A stretch of 64,000 nt of DNA from Barthelona sp. PCE. Taxonomy: Eukaryota > Metamonada: BaSk clade. The notes under the pieces are model-generated. The model was not told where the DNA came from. It ran no database searches and saw only the letters and a program-made list of their open reading frames with translations. The translations under genes were made by a program, and so were the position numbers. The stretch lies in contig JAUFOR010000001.1 in the NCBI GenBank assembly GCA_040285745.1, positions 62,001 to 126,000 of the forward strand, in the 5' to 3' direction. Below, piece by piece: positions 28,977 to 38,063 of this stretch (the stretch's first letter is position 1; the number at the start of each line of letters is the position of its first letter).

Positions 28977-30693
28977 TTAATGTCTATTACGCATAGCTCT
29001 TTCTCTCAGCTCAACTCTAGTTAATGGACGATCGTCAACGGTCTTATCATCATCGAGATTCGCAGAAGTAGGGTGCATTTGGTGGTAAGGAGTAGAGCTA
29101 GTGGTCCTGAATCCAGAACGGCTGTCCCTGTCACGCTCACGCACATGTGAAGGATGGTGAACATTGCCTTCTGACAAGCCGTTTGTAGAAACGCGTAACA
29201 GCAAGTCATTGAGATCATGCTCAAGAACACCGAAGATCTTAAGTACGGAATCAGTCGTGATGTTCTCATCCAAGTGGTATGAGACACGGATTTGCTGCCT
29301 AAACGCTGGGTTGGCGTTCTGCTGACACTTATAATCACACACCTTCTCAAGGTAAATTTTAAGATCATTAATGACATAGTCAAGCTCCTTGCGGGCCCTG
29401 GAGATGTCACGTTGATAATCAACGACACGTCTATCCTTCTCATTGATTTCTGTTGTAAGCTTCTGAATAGCATTGGAACTCTCTGACTCCTTCTCGTTCT
29501 GCTTCGACAGGAGCTCCTCGATTTCGTCCTTCTTCTCACCAATTCTGTTCTGCAAACCTTCAATTTGGCTATTGATGTCATTGAGGTGGTTAAAGAGTGA
29601 GAAATTCTTGTCTTCTGACTGGATAAACTTAATAACCAAATCCTCGACGTCACGGACACCAGTGGCCTCCTTGATACGCTCAAATGCCTGTTCGTAGTTT
29701 GTGATTCTCTCCTCTGCGAATTGCTGTCCCAAATGTGGTGATCCTTTAGGTCTGTGCTTATTAACTGCGCGTTTCTTCTCGACAGAGCCGTCGCCCTCGT
29801 CCTCTGAATCGCTGTCTACCTTCATCTGCAGGACCTCGCGGAGACGACGGTCTTGCTCAATAAGTCGGTTGAGCTCCTTCCACTCAGTGTCAAACTGCTG
29901 CGTCTCCTTCTCTGTGTCGGTCTTCAGCTCTTGTAGCTGCTGTTGGTACTGTGCACGAAGATCATAACTCTCGTTAGAGTCCTGGATAATGTCGGCCATA
30001 ACCGACTCGATACTCTGAAGCTTACGCTCAAGGTTGGAGTATACATCATCGTAAACGACGCGCTCCCTCCTCAGCGAATCAATATCCTCACGCATGGTTC
30101 TGTTCTGGGTCAATGCAGAATTGAACTTGATGGTAGCCTTGTTCAACCTGCTCTCCAAAATCTCAATCTGGCGGAGAATGGCGTCGTCATCCTTCTTGTT
30201 GGCGATAAGCTGACCCAGCTTAGTACGCTCATCTTTGAGTTGGAAATCTAACGTCTTGATAAAGCCCTTATACTCAACAATCTTCTTATCTATGTTGACC
30301 TTCTTCTTTGAAAGCGACTCCTGAGAGTTCAAAATGACTTGCAACCGATCTTGCAAGCTATTAAATTTGGAAGTTCGACTTGTACGACCACTGATCTGCT
30401 CCTCAGGTTCCTCAGCTGCTAGAGAGTCCTCAAGGTTGGCCTTCTCACGCTTCAAACGCTCAATAATAACTTTCTGGTTTCGTAAATCGGCAGCAACTTT
30501 ATCTACGTATGATTTACGATCCATTTCGAGCATCTTGTACCTCTTTCGAAGCTCACGAAGTCTGATTGTTACTAAATGTTAGAAAAAAACCCCAACACGT
30601 CGGTATCTCGTTTAATCCGAATAATTCTATCGGTTTTCATGCTCGATCCACCAATCATCTTACCATACTGTCCGAACTGACCTCTTTGCTCAT
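28977..30693 (-). CDS. Outer dynein arm docking complex subunit (ODAD1/CCDC114/CCDC63 family), two exons
   Basis: The main exon encodes a coiled-coil protein matching the CCDC63/CCDC114 (Chlamydomonas DCC2/ODA1) family: LEMDRKSY near the start, ESRLNKATIKFN, RRERVVYDDVYSNL, and SEDKNFSLFNHLND in the second half. These proteins anchor outer dynein arms to axonemal doublets. The frame upstream of the ATG at 30531-30533 continues with IRLRELRKRYK, which matches the family's usual opening and shows that the true start lies further up. A 25-nt first exon at 30693-30669 (MSKEVSSD), an intron at 30668-30572 and a second exon from 30571 give an unbroken 539-residue protein. The exact donor is uncertain: GTATGG fits the phase, while GTAAGA five bases on does not fit this acceptor. 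The tail after the coiled coil is disordered. Confidence 0.85.
30572..30668 (-). other. Predicted spliceosomal intron (97 nt)
   Basis: Donor GTATGG and acceptor TTCTAACATTTAG, with a CTAAC branch-like sequence placed immediately before the acceptor. Splicing joins a 25-nt first exon in phase 1 to the coiled-coil frame. An alternative acceptor, ATCAG, eleven bases on does not fit the phase of any visible donor. Confidence 0.6.
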
Positions 30694-30756
30694 GTTAGTT
30701 TGAAAAAAAAAGCTGTTAAAAGGGTATTTAAACAAGTAACAAAAAATAAATTTTTA

Positions 30757-31707
30757 CTAAACGAATCCCGTCTTACTGACAAATCTTCCTGTTGACTTCG
30801 ACTTTCCTGGGTCGAAACGCGTCTTCCGCTTTGTTTGCATTCCATCTCCGAATGCCGGCTTTTTTGTTTTAGGTACAAAAGCATTACTATTCATATCAAA
30901 CAGCTTTTTCTTGTCCTGGAACTTGGGTTTCCTCGGCTCCTTTGACACAAATTTCTTTAAATTAAACACGTCATCTGAATCATCGATATCCAAATTTTCA
31001 CTTTCTTCTTTATCTTGAATAGGCTGCTCCTCCACGGGATCGGGTACAATCTCAGCAACGCTGTATGGTGACGGTGTTTCAAGACTAGCAAACTCATTAG
31101 CCGCTGGTGTGATTCTCTGCATTTTAGACGGCAATGAAGGTAACTTATCCAGGCGCATAGATGCTGTTCTCTTCGATTCTAATTCGCTACAAGCCTCTTC
31201 TGGGATAGTAGACACATCAAATTCATCGTCAGAAGGCGCAAGATCAACAACATGCTCAATCTCTGCCGCGTTCGGATTTCCGGATTTCAACTGCACGATT
31301 TCCTGTTTCATGGATCGTATCACGCCTAATAGTGAGACTATAGTTCCCATTGTATCAAAGGAACCGCCAACGCGCAATTTTAACGAAAAAACAGATTCAT
31401 CCGTTTCAAAGTTCAAAATGGCTGCTTTCGCAGTACCTCTTACAGATACATCTCGTAATGCTTCGACAAAAGCATCAGAGATATCTGAAAAATCTTCAAG
31501 CTCACAATCTTCCATTAGTTCAATAAATTCAGTCATTGTAACTTCCTTTGCATATGTGGAATCGCCCAAAAATACAAGAAAATTAAGTGATTCATCAGAA
31601 ATTGGTAAGATCAATAAGCTTCCATGATGATTCTTACCTTTTATGACAACTGTAAGGTTATCTTCCGAGTACGGAAGCCATTGCAATGATGAGAAGGTCT
31701 TAGCCAT
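30757..31707 (-). CDS. XRCC4/PAXX-superfamily-like protein (tentative)
   Basis: A 316-residue protein. Residues 1-115 look like a compact beta-rich head with one internal helix pair; residues 120-145 form a short coiled coil (IRSMKQEIVQLKSG); the rest is disordered. This head-plus-stalk plan is that of the XRCC4 superfamily (XRCC4, XLF, PAXX, SAS-6, CCDC61). The C-terminal segment NAFVPKTKKPAFGDG resembles the Ku-binding tail of PAXX (NPGFKSKKPAGG) in spacing and basic/Phe content. In animals PAXX supports non-homologous end joining through Ku. The residue-level similarity is weak, so SAS-6/CCDC61-type or unrelated folds remain possible. It is tandem on the same strand with the ODAD1-like gene, 63 bp upstream of that gene's first exon. 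Confidence 0.4.
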   Translation of the reverse strand: MAKTFSSLQWLPYSEDNLTVVIKGKNHHGSLLILPISDESLNFLVFLGDSTYAKEVTMTEFIELMEDCELEDFSDISDAFVEALRDVSVRGTAKAAILNFETDESVFSLKLRVGGSFDTMGTIVSLLGVIRSMKQEIVQLKSGNPNAAEIEHVVDLAPSDDEFDVSTIPEEACSELESKRTASMRLDKLPSLPSKMQRITPAANEFASLETPSPYSVAEIVPDPVEEQPIQDKEESENLDIDDSDDVFNLKKFVSKEPRKPKFQDKKKLFDMNSNAFVPKTKKPAFGDGMQTKRKTRFDPGKSKSTGRFVSKTGFV

Positions 31708-31793
31708 TCCCTACATGCGAAAGAGGTTGTTTAGCTGAAAACATCCTCTTTCAAGGCATTCTTACTTTTCTTCCTACACCACACATCAGAAAC

Positions 31794-32831
31794 ATGAAGT
31801 TGAATCGCGACTGTATCACAAGAATTGCGAATAATCTTCCTCTTAGTTCTCAACTGAAATTAAAAATGGTTTCAAAGGAGTTCGGAGAAATAGTTAACGA
31901 ATCCCTACAGAAAAGAGAAACGCTTGATCTTTTTGGGGACTTTCTTGATGCTGAGAGCATTTTCCCATTAATACACGAAGTTAACATGACAAACATCACT
32001 GTACTATCTTTGGAAATACCAAACATACCCCTAAACTCCCTCACACGCTTCCCAGCATACCTTCGACAAGTAGTGGCATCTCTCCCGAAGTTAAAGAAAT
32101 TGAGCTTGTACTATTACGGTGATTACACATCCGAACTTCTCAGCTCACTGCCCAGTTTCCCAGAAACCATCCAAGTTCGCATTATCACCTGTCCAGCAAC
32201 CGTTAGCAACGTCAACGACCTGGCTTTCGCAAACAATGATTCCAGTGATCAAATGCTCGCCCTTTGGTCCCAGTTGGAGAAGTGCCTTGTCTCTCATGGA
32301 TCGCAGATTAGCACCCTGCACATCTACGGGCGGGACCTTCCGATGAACGGTGGTTCTGTTCTTAGCTACGTGCTTTACAGATCACAAGTGCTTGAATCTC
32401 TTGTTGTTGAAGACTTTGCACTTTCGGCTGCCGAGCTGTGCATTCTCCTCCGTGCCCTCACACACTACTCGTGCGTTCTGAGAAGGCTGGACTTGCGCTC
32501 ATCAAAAATTCCAAGCAGTGCCTGCTCCATGCTCGCGTCTGTCGTCAGTGAGTCACAGTGCGTGCGCACAATTGGCCTGGATAAGTGCTCTTTCAGTTCG
32601 GAGGATTCCCTATTGAAGCTTTTAGAGGCTTGCACTAACCCAACTCAAGTTGAACTAGTTTCCCTGAGAGACGTTCAGATCCCACGCATTACATGGCACC
32701 AGATGCTATGTCTCTTCGCAACATGCTCTATTGAGCCAAAACTGCTGCCAAAGATTGTTTTTACTGAAAGTTGTATACCTGATGACTTGGCAGTCCATTT
32801 CAAAACGTATTTCTTTGTTAAACTTGTTTAA
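31794..32831 (+). CDS. F-box/leucine-rich-repeat protein
   Basis: A 345-residue protein. Residues 3-35 fit an F-box (CITRIANNLPLSSQLKLKMV followed by SKEFGEIV). The rest contains irregular LRR-type repeats of the ribonuclease-inhibitor style, for example LRRLDLRSSKIPSSACSML and VRTIGLDKCSFSSEDSLLKL at about 235-290. F-box/LRR proteins usually act as substrate receptors in SCF ubiquitin ligases through SKP1. No substrate can be inferred. The gene is convergent with the elongin C-like gene, with 8 bp between stop codons. Confidence 0.7.
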   Translation: MKLNRDCITRIANNLPLSSQLKLKMVSKEFGEIVNESLQKRETLDLFGDFLDAESIFPLIHEVNMTNITVLSLEIPNIPLNSLTRFPAYLRQVVASLPKLKKLSLYYYGDYTSELLSSLPSFPETIQVRIITCPATVSNVNDLAFANNDSSDQMLALWSQLEKCLVSHGSQISTLHIYGRDLPMNGGSVLSYVLYRSQVLESLVVEDFALSAAELCILLRALTHYSCVLRRLDLRSSKIPSSACSMLASVVSESQCVRTIGLDKCSFSSEDSLLKLLEACTNPTQVELVSLRDVQIPRITWHQMLCLFATCSIEPKLLPKIVFTESCIPDDLAVHFKTYFFVKLV

Positions 32832-32839
32832 TTTCATCA

Positions 32840-33043
32840 TTATTGTTCACCGTCATCGTCCAATGCAGATGGAGATATAGGACTTTTTCTGCTGAGCCTA
32901 CCGCTATAGTGCATGGTTATGCGGTCGCTGTGACTCACAAGCTTTCGTATAGTTCCACTGACAAGCATAGCATCGAGAGGGCACACGAATATGTGATTGT
33001 CCGAGCTGTTTAGGCTGATGAATTTTTGATATTCTTCTTCCAT
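32840..33043 (-). CDS. Short elongin C/SKP1-like protein
   Basis: Only 67 residues. YQKFISLNSSDNHIFV and LVSGTIRKLVS align with the first strands and first helix of elongin C (YVKLISSDGHEF, LTSGTIKAML). A strand-like RITMHYSG may stand for the third strand. The following 40-50 residues of a normal BTB/elongin C fold are missing and are replaced by a disordered acidic end. It may be a reduced protein, a truncated copy, or a gene with an unseen second exon: GTGAGT sits inside the frame after KL, but no convincing downstream acceptor is visible. Confidence 0.55.
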   Translation of the reverse strand: MEEEYQKFISLNSSDNHIFVCPLDAMLVSGTIRKLVSHSDRITMHYSGRLSRKSPISPSALDDDGEQ

Positions 33044-33275
33044 GATGTGAATTCCGCTCTGTTATGCAAATTAATAAGAATTAAGATAAAATAAAGTGAA
33101 AAATGTAAAATCAAAGCTTCGAACTCTTGGCAGGTTTCGATTTTAGTATAGTTTACGTATTTTAATCCTGCATACTTATGCACTTCTCAGTAATGTGATG
33201 TTTGAAACTATTATAAGCAGTATGTCCAACTATATTAAATGTATTGTAAAGAAATAACTCTTTCAAGCTCATTTC

Positions 33276-34100
33276 ATGAGTTATAAGGTAAGTCACGTAC
33301 CAAGAAATGAAAGGAGTCGCAATTCTGATGGTGCTACTACACAGGAATATCAACAAGACGAGAATATTAGCTTATCCATGTTCCATTACTATCTAGGGGA
33401 TAAAAACATATTTTTCAACGTTTTTACTGGCGGAAAACTCACTTACGATATCGTCTATATGGATAATGGAGAAGTAGCTTCATCAAACAAACATGAGTTT
33501 TCTTTGCCACCTGTTTACTCGAAATACCATCAAAATTCAACTTATTTGGGCGATTTTTGGCACTATTGGGGAGCTCTTGTATATGCAAAAGAGTCAAAGA
33601 GTCTTATTTTGTTATTAGATCTTACAAAAATCACAGTTCAATTCAACTTCATTGAAGTTGATGGATCTATCATTTCCCTCAACATCCACGGTTCCACGCT
33701 TGCATATGCAACGAATGAGCAAAGAAACAGGCTCATTGTGATGGATTATGATGCTGAGGTAAACGGAATTGTGAACAGACGTGAACATTACCTAGAGTAC
33801 AGTATTATGGATGATGTGCTTCATTTCCAACACAGCTGGGTTCTTTATAACACCGTTAATACCCAAAAGGAGGCTTGTATCTGTGCATACAACTACTGCA
33901 ATACCATTTCAAAAGAGTACCCTCTATCACTTACGAGAAAAGCAATTTGTAATTATGGATGGGTAAAGATCAATAATGACTGCGAACATCGACGATTTAC
34001 ATGTATCATTAATGGTGAAGAAGTTGATCGATATTTTTCTTTTCCCAACAATCGTAGATGTTCAGTTGATGAAACTATTTCACTTTGTGCTCTTTTGTAG
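33276..34100 (+). CDS. Beta-rich orphan protein with a 57-nt in-frame intron
   Basis: Unspliced, this frame encodes 274 residues. However, codons 5-23 have the features of an intron (33288-33344). After splicing, the protein is 255 residues starting MSYK-EYQQDEN. The protein is a series of short hydrophobic strands (YWGALVYA, SLILLLDL, RLIVMDYD), as in beta-propeller blades, without WD, kelch or YVTN signatures. No signal peptide or TM segment. Three similar beta-rich orphans follow within 8 kb, so this may be a lineage-specific group. Function unknown. Confidence 0.75.
   Translation: MSYKVSHVPRNERSRNSDGATTQEYQQDENISLSMFHYYLGDKNIFFNVFTGGKLTYDIVYMDNGEVASSNKHEFSLPPVYSKYHQNSTYLGDFWHYWGALVYAKESKSLILLLDLTKITVQFNFIEVDGSIISLNIHGSTLAYATNEQRNRLIVMDYDAEVNGIVNRREHYLEYSIMDDVLHFQHSWVLYNTVNTQKEACICAYNYCNTISKEYPLSLTRKAICNYGWVKINNDCEHRRFTCIINGEEVDRYFSFPNNRRCSVDETISLCALL
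33288..33344 (+). other. Predicted spliceosomal intron (57 nt, in frame)
   Basis: Donor GTAAGT follows the fourth codon, and the acceptor is GCTACTACACAG. The branch-like element fused to the acceptor resembles the (A)CTAACACACAG motif known from Trichomonas and Giardia introns. The length is a multiple of three with no stop, so it is invisible to simple ORF calling. Confidence 0.72.
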
Positions 34101-34123
34101 AATTACTTGATAAGAATAAGACG

Positions 34124-35953
34124 TTAATAATAAGGTTCGTATTCACCACTGAATTCTGTGATTTTTGCCTTTTCAGCAAGCGCCACCACATCATGTCTTT
34201 CTAGCGTTACTGAGACGCTCTTGAAGTCACGGGAAAAAGAATACACCTCGAGTACAATGTCCATTCCGTGCATTCTGTGATCAATGATTCGCTTAAGAAC
34301 GCCTGGCTTGGGGCTAAAGCATGAAGTAGGGTTACTGCATCCAATCATTGAACTGAGTGACACGTCAAGCCTTGTGATACTGCCATTCCTTATCTTAAAC
34401 AGCTCATCCCCAATAAACAACACGCTCTTTGCAACAAATACATGCTCGCACACCCAGAGGTCAGACATTGTGAGAGGAATTCGTGTAAAAACACCTTCAT
34501 TCTCGATGAAGACTTCAAACTCCTCATCTACCACAACTACAGCCATTTTAGGGTTATGTGGATTGACAACATGACTCGTGTGGGTGCCTATATCCGCAAA
34601 GAACTCTGTACACGAAACTACATGGTTATTCTCAATCTTCAACGATATAACATAACCATTACCACTCATCCAAATGTGATCCCCGTGCCATGAGATATTA
34701 CCGGGCATACCAGCGTCAACGTTGGTAAACTCCTTAACAAAATCACCAATTGTCACAGTCTCAACGGGCGCAATTAATGCAAGGATCTCACGATTAAATA
34801 CCTTACGCCCCATTATTCCTGGATACTTATCTTCTGTGACTGAGAACAGTTCCTCTTCACCCTCATACACTGTAAAATTTTCACCATGCTTGAGCATATA
34901 CAACATCGAGAAATTGCATCCCTCTCTGAACAATTGCAGTCGATCAATACCAGGCGCCCCATCCATTTGTTTGAATAGAACAGCTGATGGCGTCTCATCC
35001 AATAGATTAAGAGCAAAAATGTGTCCGTTACTTTGAATACAAGGTACTGGATATCTGTTTGCATCAAAAAGAGCGAAAGATGAACCGGGTGTCACTGCAA
35101 GGGCTGCACCAGGACTCTCTTCAATTATGAGCTCACATATTTTGCTGTTTACGTGAAAGAAAAGCACACCTTCGATGTTGAAAACACAAGAAAGTCGACA
35201 GGTTGCGATAGAAAATTGCGCATCATTATCAACAAAACGACAACAATAGCCTCTATCGGAGACGAAATAGAAGCTTCCATCTCTAACAAAAGATATTTTA
35301 GGCTCAAATCCATCTCTAAACTTCAAAGAAGAAAATCCGGATTGTTCTAAAACCATGGTATTGTTTTCTTCTATTTTCAACAAAAGAATCTCCTCCTGGT
35401 TTAAAACAAGTGCAGTGGGTACAGCAGTCCCCATTACAGGGATTATTTTAGTTACTCCATTCACTTCGATCGGAATAAGGTTATAATCTGTATCAAGCAT
35501 AAAAAAATCTTCTCCTTGCTTCAACACAACCATACCATCACATGTCGCTGCAATTGTGGTTTCGGTTAATTCTTTAATCACTCTTTGAGATCTCAGATCT
35601 AAAATACAAACAACATCTCCTTCAGGAAGAAGTGCAATTTTTGAGTTCAGAACGATAAATTCATCCAAGTAATACTCCTCAAAATCGGTGATTGCTACTC
35701 TTTCAAACTCAACAAAGACTGAATCATCATCAACCCTCAAAAAAACTATATCTTCACCATCTACAGTACAGATAATACTTTGATCCCATAAACATCGTTT
35801 TAGAGTGCTTTTCACCACCTTGGATAATGAAAAAAACCTCTTACCTCCGGAAACAAAGAATGACGCTTTGGATTCACCATTTATAAAAACAACAGCGTCT
35901 CCAATTCTCCTTGTGAGGGATTCTTCCAAAACAGCTTCTTCAACACCAACCAT
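34124..35953 (-). CDS. Beta-rich orphan protein, propeller-like
   Basis: A 609-residue protein from the ATG at 35951-35953. It is a long series of short beta-strands, each 8-12 residues, at a spacing of about 40, consistent with one or two beta-propellers (for example VVCILDLRSQRVI and HIWMSGNGYVISL). There are no WD or kelch signature residues, no signal peptide and no TM segment. The frame is open for 15 codons above the ATG, so an upstream exon is possible. Family unknown. It converges on the spliced orphan at 33276 with 23 bp between the stops. Confidence 0.82.
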   Translation of the reverse strand: MVGVEEAVLEESLTRRIGDAVVFINGESKASFFVSGGKRFFSLSKVVKSTLKRCLWDQSIICTVDGEDIVFLRVDDDSVFVEFERVAITDFEEYYLDEFIVLNSKIALLPEGDVVCILDLRSQRVIKELTETTIAATCDGMVVLKQGEDFFMLDTDYNLIPIEVNGVTKIIPVMGTAVPTALVLNQEEILLLKIEENNTMVLEQSGFSSLKFRDGFEPKISFVRDGSFYFVSDRGYCCRFVDNDAQFSIATCRLSCVFNIEGVLFFHVNSKICELIIEESPGAALAVTPGSSFALFDANRYPVPCIQSNGHIFALNLLDETPSAVLFKQMDGAPGIDRLQLFREGCNFSMLYMLKHGENFTVYEGEEELFSVTEDKYPGIMGRKVFNREILALIAPVETVTIGDFVKEFTNVDAGMPGNISWHGDHIWMSGNGYVISLKIENNHVVSCTEFFADIGTHTSHVVNPHNPKMAVVVVDEEFEVFIENEGVFTRIPLTMSDLWVCEHVFVAKSVLFIGDELFKIRNGSITRLDVSLSSMIGCSNPTSCFSPKPGVLKRIIDHRMHGMDIVLEVYSFSRDFKSVSVTLERHDVVALAEKAKITEFSGEYEPYY

Positions 35954-36275
35954 TCTCAACTGATATATCTCAGATAGGGAATAGAAAAAATTTGACAATT
36001 CTCTCTTTATATTTGTTCATTATATCTTCAGCTATAATGTTTTTTTAGCGTATGAAACAGCTACTAAGGAATGATTATCCACAAAAACCAAAAATTTCCT
36101 GATACTTCCCTATTTCTACCTGTGCAACAATGCATAATTACCCTTAACTATACAGCTGAAATTATGTGCTTTGCCTGAAAGAATACAAAAAAACTAAACA
36201 ATTTACTAAACTATGTACATAGAAAAAGAAACAATTATAACTAACACCATCGCGAACATATAAACATATAAACAA
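35954..36275. other. Intergenic region
   Basis: Between two minus-strand genes; it would hold the promoter of the 609-residue gene and the 3' UTR of the four-TM gene. AT-rich; no other structure seen. Confidence 0.55.
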
Positions 36276-36800
36276 CTAGACACGTTGGGTTGGAATACTC
36301 TGCTTATAATGATCATGGACCTTATACATGCTGTAAGTCATAATACAACAGTACACAATACCCATAGCAGTATAGAAGTTGATGTAGGTAGTCAGACTCA
36401 TCAACCACCACAAGCCTGTAACGTAACGATAAATAAGAATCACCTTGAGATGTTTTGGATTTTTAGTCTTTGAAACTAAGATAAGAGCGCATTTGATCTC
36501 AAAAACCATTACTGCAAGAACAAGGACAATAAGGAGGATAACTGACCAGAAGCTGTATTCCATGTAAAGCGCAACTAAAAATAAAGCTAAGACAAATGCT
36601 GCTACAGCATTTATCCACATGAAAATCAATTGGGTAGTCACCCAACCGCTTTGGGTCTCTTCATTAATGGAACGCACGCCTTCAACAAGCTGTTGACTGT
36701 GAGTTTTGTGATGTCCTAATAAAGGTGCTGGTTGAGTTGGAACAGGAACATATACAACTTGTGGATTTGCAGGATATTGGGGGTATTGGGGAACGCTCAT
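36276..36800 (-). CDS. Four-transmembrane protein with Pro-rich N-terminus
   Basis: A 174-residue protein. The first 30 residues are Pro/Tyr/Gln-rich (YPQYPANPQ, YVPVPTQPAP) and cytosolic in style. Hydrophobic spans follow at about residues 57-82, 85-108, 120-137 and 140-160. The layout resembles small tetraspan vesicle or secretory-pathway proteins, but no family signature (tetraspanin CCG, MARVEL, synaptogyrin) is clear. It probably sits in an internal or plasma membrane. TATTTATG lies just upstream of the start as a candidate core promoter element. Confidence 0.8.
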   Translation of the reverse strand: MSVPQYPQYPANPQVVYVPVPTQPAPLLGHHKTHSQQLVEGVRSINEETQSGWVTTQLIFMWINAVAAFVLALFLVALYMEYSFWSVILLIVLVLAVMVFEIKCALILVSKTKNPKHLKVILIYRYVTGLWWLMSLTTYINFYTAMGIVYCCIMTYSMYKVHDHYKQSIPTQRV

Positions 36801-37498
36801 CTCATAAATATGTGTAAAAAGGTTAAAGCACTTTCATTTCACTTTTGTGTCATTTTAACGTTTGAAAGGGGATTTTTAGCTACATAATATGCTGCATAGA
36901 ATACGGATGATCAGATATGCAGTACTAAATCAAGAAATGCTTTGTTGTCGTTAGTTTCGCTACTTTAGAAAAATTCATTGTATTTAAGAAGTATGATATA
37001 TGATAAAAAAATATGTCACACTGATAGAAATCTCTATTTAAAGATTATATGTTGATAAAAAAGAAGTTTAACTATTCCCGAATATTAGCATCAAGTACGT
37101 TTTTAAGACACCTGCGCTGCTCAATTTTCTTCTAGGAGCATATCAAAGACGTATAAGCCAAAAATGAAATAAAAATTCTGTGCACGAATTGCAGGTATGC
37201 AATATTCAATAGCATTGATTTTTAAATAGTGCTTTTGAGTCTCACATGGCACAAAAATTATGTATACGTACTGATTAAGTTGTGTAAATTAATTTAAGGG
37301 TTGTAAAAAATTTTTTAAAAACAAAAAAGTAATTAGTAATTTTTAACTAATTATGGGTCTCTACCGATTGATTACACAACTATTTTCAATATACTTAACC
37401 CTTAATTACGTTAGATGGACGAGAAAAACTATGCCGGTAATTGTGAATAATCAGCACTATACTTTACACTTTGGTTGCAAATTTTCTGTCAAAATGAT
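36801..37498. other. AT-rich intergenic region with one small hairpin
   Basis: No frame of note. A perfect 8-bp inverted repeat, TAATTAGT and ACTAATTA with an 8-nt spacer, lies at 37330-37353, and GTTGTGTAA / TTACACAAC copies flank it about 100 bp apart. These may be chance in such AT-rich DNA. The region upstream of the tRNA shows no other element. Confidence 0.5.
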
Positions 37499-37572
37499 GC
37501 CTCTTTAGCTCAGTTTGGTAGAGCGACGGACTCTTAATCCGTCGGTCGGGGGTTCGATCCCCTCAAGGGGTA
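37499..37572 (+). tRNA. tRNA-Lys (anticodon CTT)
   Basis: A complete cloverleaf: acceptor strands GCCTCTT and AAGGGGT with discriminator A, D arm from GCTC to GAGC, anticodon stem ACGGA/TCCGT around a loop with CTT at 37533-37535, and a T arm with TTCGATC in the loop. It has no intron and CCA is not encoded, as expected for a nuclear tRNA. The internal A box (TAGCTCAGTTTGG) and B box (GGTTCGATCCC) are intact. A T-rich Pol III stop follows within 10 nt. Confidence 0.97.
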
Positions 37573-37639
37573 TATATTTTGTTTATTAGAATTGAATTAT
37601 ATGTACAAAACATAAGTACTATAAACACGCATACTTATT

Positions 37640-38045
37640 TCTTTGCCAGGGTGCTTGCACCTGTAAGGTCACTTTGACCTGGCATTTTGGATTGATGAAA
37701 GTCTCTCAGTTCGAATCCTTAACAAGATTACTTGTTCGATCATTCAGGCTTCTTGTCTAAATGTTGGTAGTAGCAAAGCCGAAATGGGTTTACCCAGTTT
37801 ACTGAAAGTAATAAGGCTTGTAGCTATAATCTTGGTTGTCACTAGGCGGGTTAACCGAATAATTGATTATCAAGGCCAGTATTTGGATAAGATGGAGCTT
37901 GATAGAAGAAGTGCTTGCTTTAAGCTCACTGCTGATTGGCTAACTACAAACCCATAAATTTTTGATGGGAAAACATTTGTGTTGAATGATGGAAGCATGT
38001 GGTTGACGGAACTCATGGCAGAGTGAATCTGTGACTCATGAATGT
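37640..38045 (+). ncRNA. Possible structured non-coding RNA, type unknown
   Basis: A 400-bp gene-free stretch just downstream of the tRNA with several strong local hairpins. At 37644-37684 two hairpins (GGTG-CTTG-CACC and AGGTCA-CTT-TGACCT) are enclosed by TGCC/GGCA. TGGG-TTTA-CCCA lies at 37785-37796, and CAGA-GTGAA-TCTG near the end. AGTTCGAATCC at 37708-37718 matches a Pol III B box. A long-range GGTCA/TGACT pairing (about 37668 with 38031) would be compatible with an RNase P/MRP-like P4, but the other conserved regions are not seen. Strand and ends are guesses. Confidence 0.3.
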
Positions 38046-38063
38046 GCTGTCCGAATTACGCCC

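Noticed and set aside
37330-37353. Terminator or operator hairpin
   Set aside because: An 8-bp palindrome made of A/T-rich bases is expected by chance here, and no gene end is close.
37640-38045. Group I intron or SRP RNA
   Set aside because: No P3/P7 core motifs, no Alu-domain or GNAR-loop signature could be found by eye.
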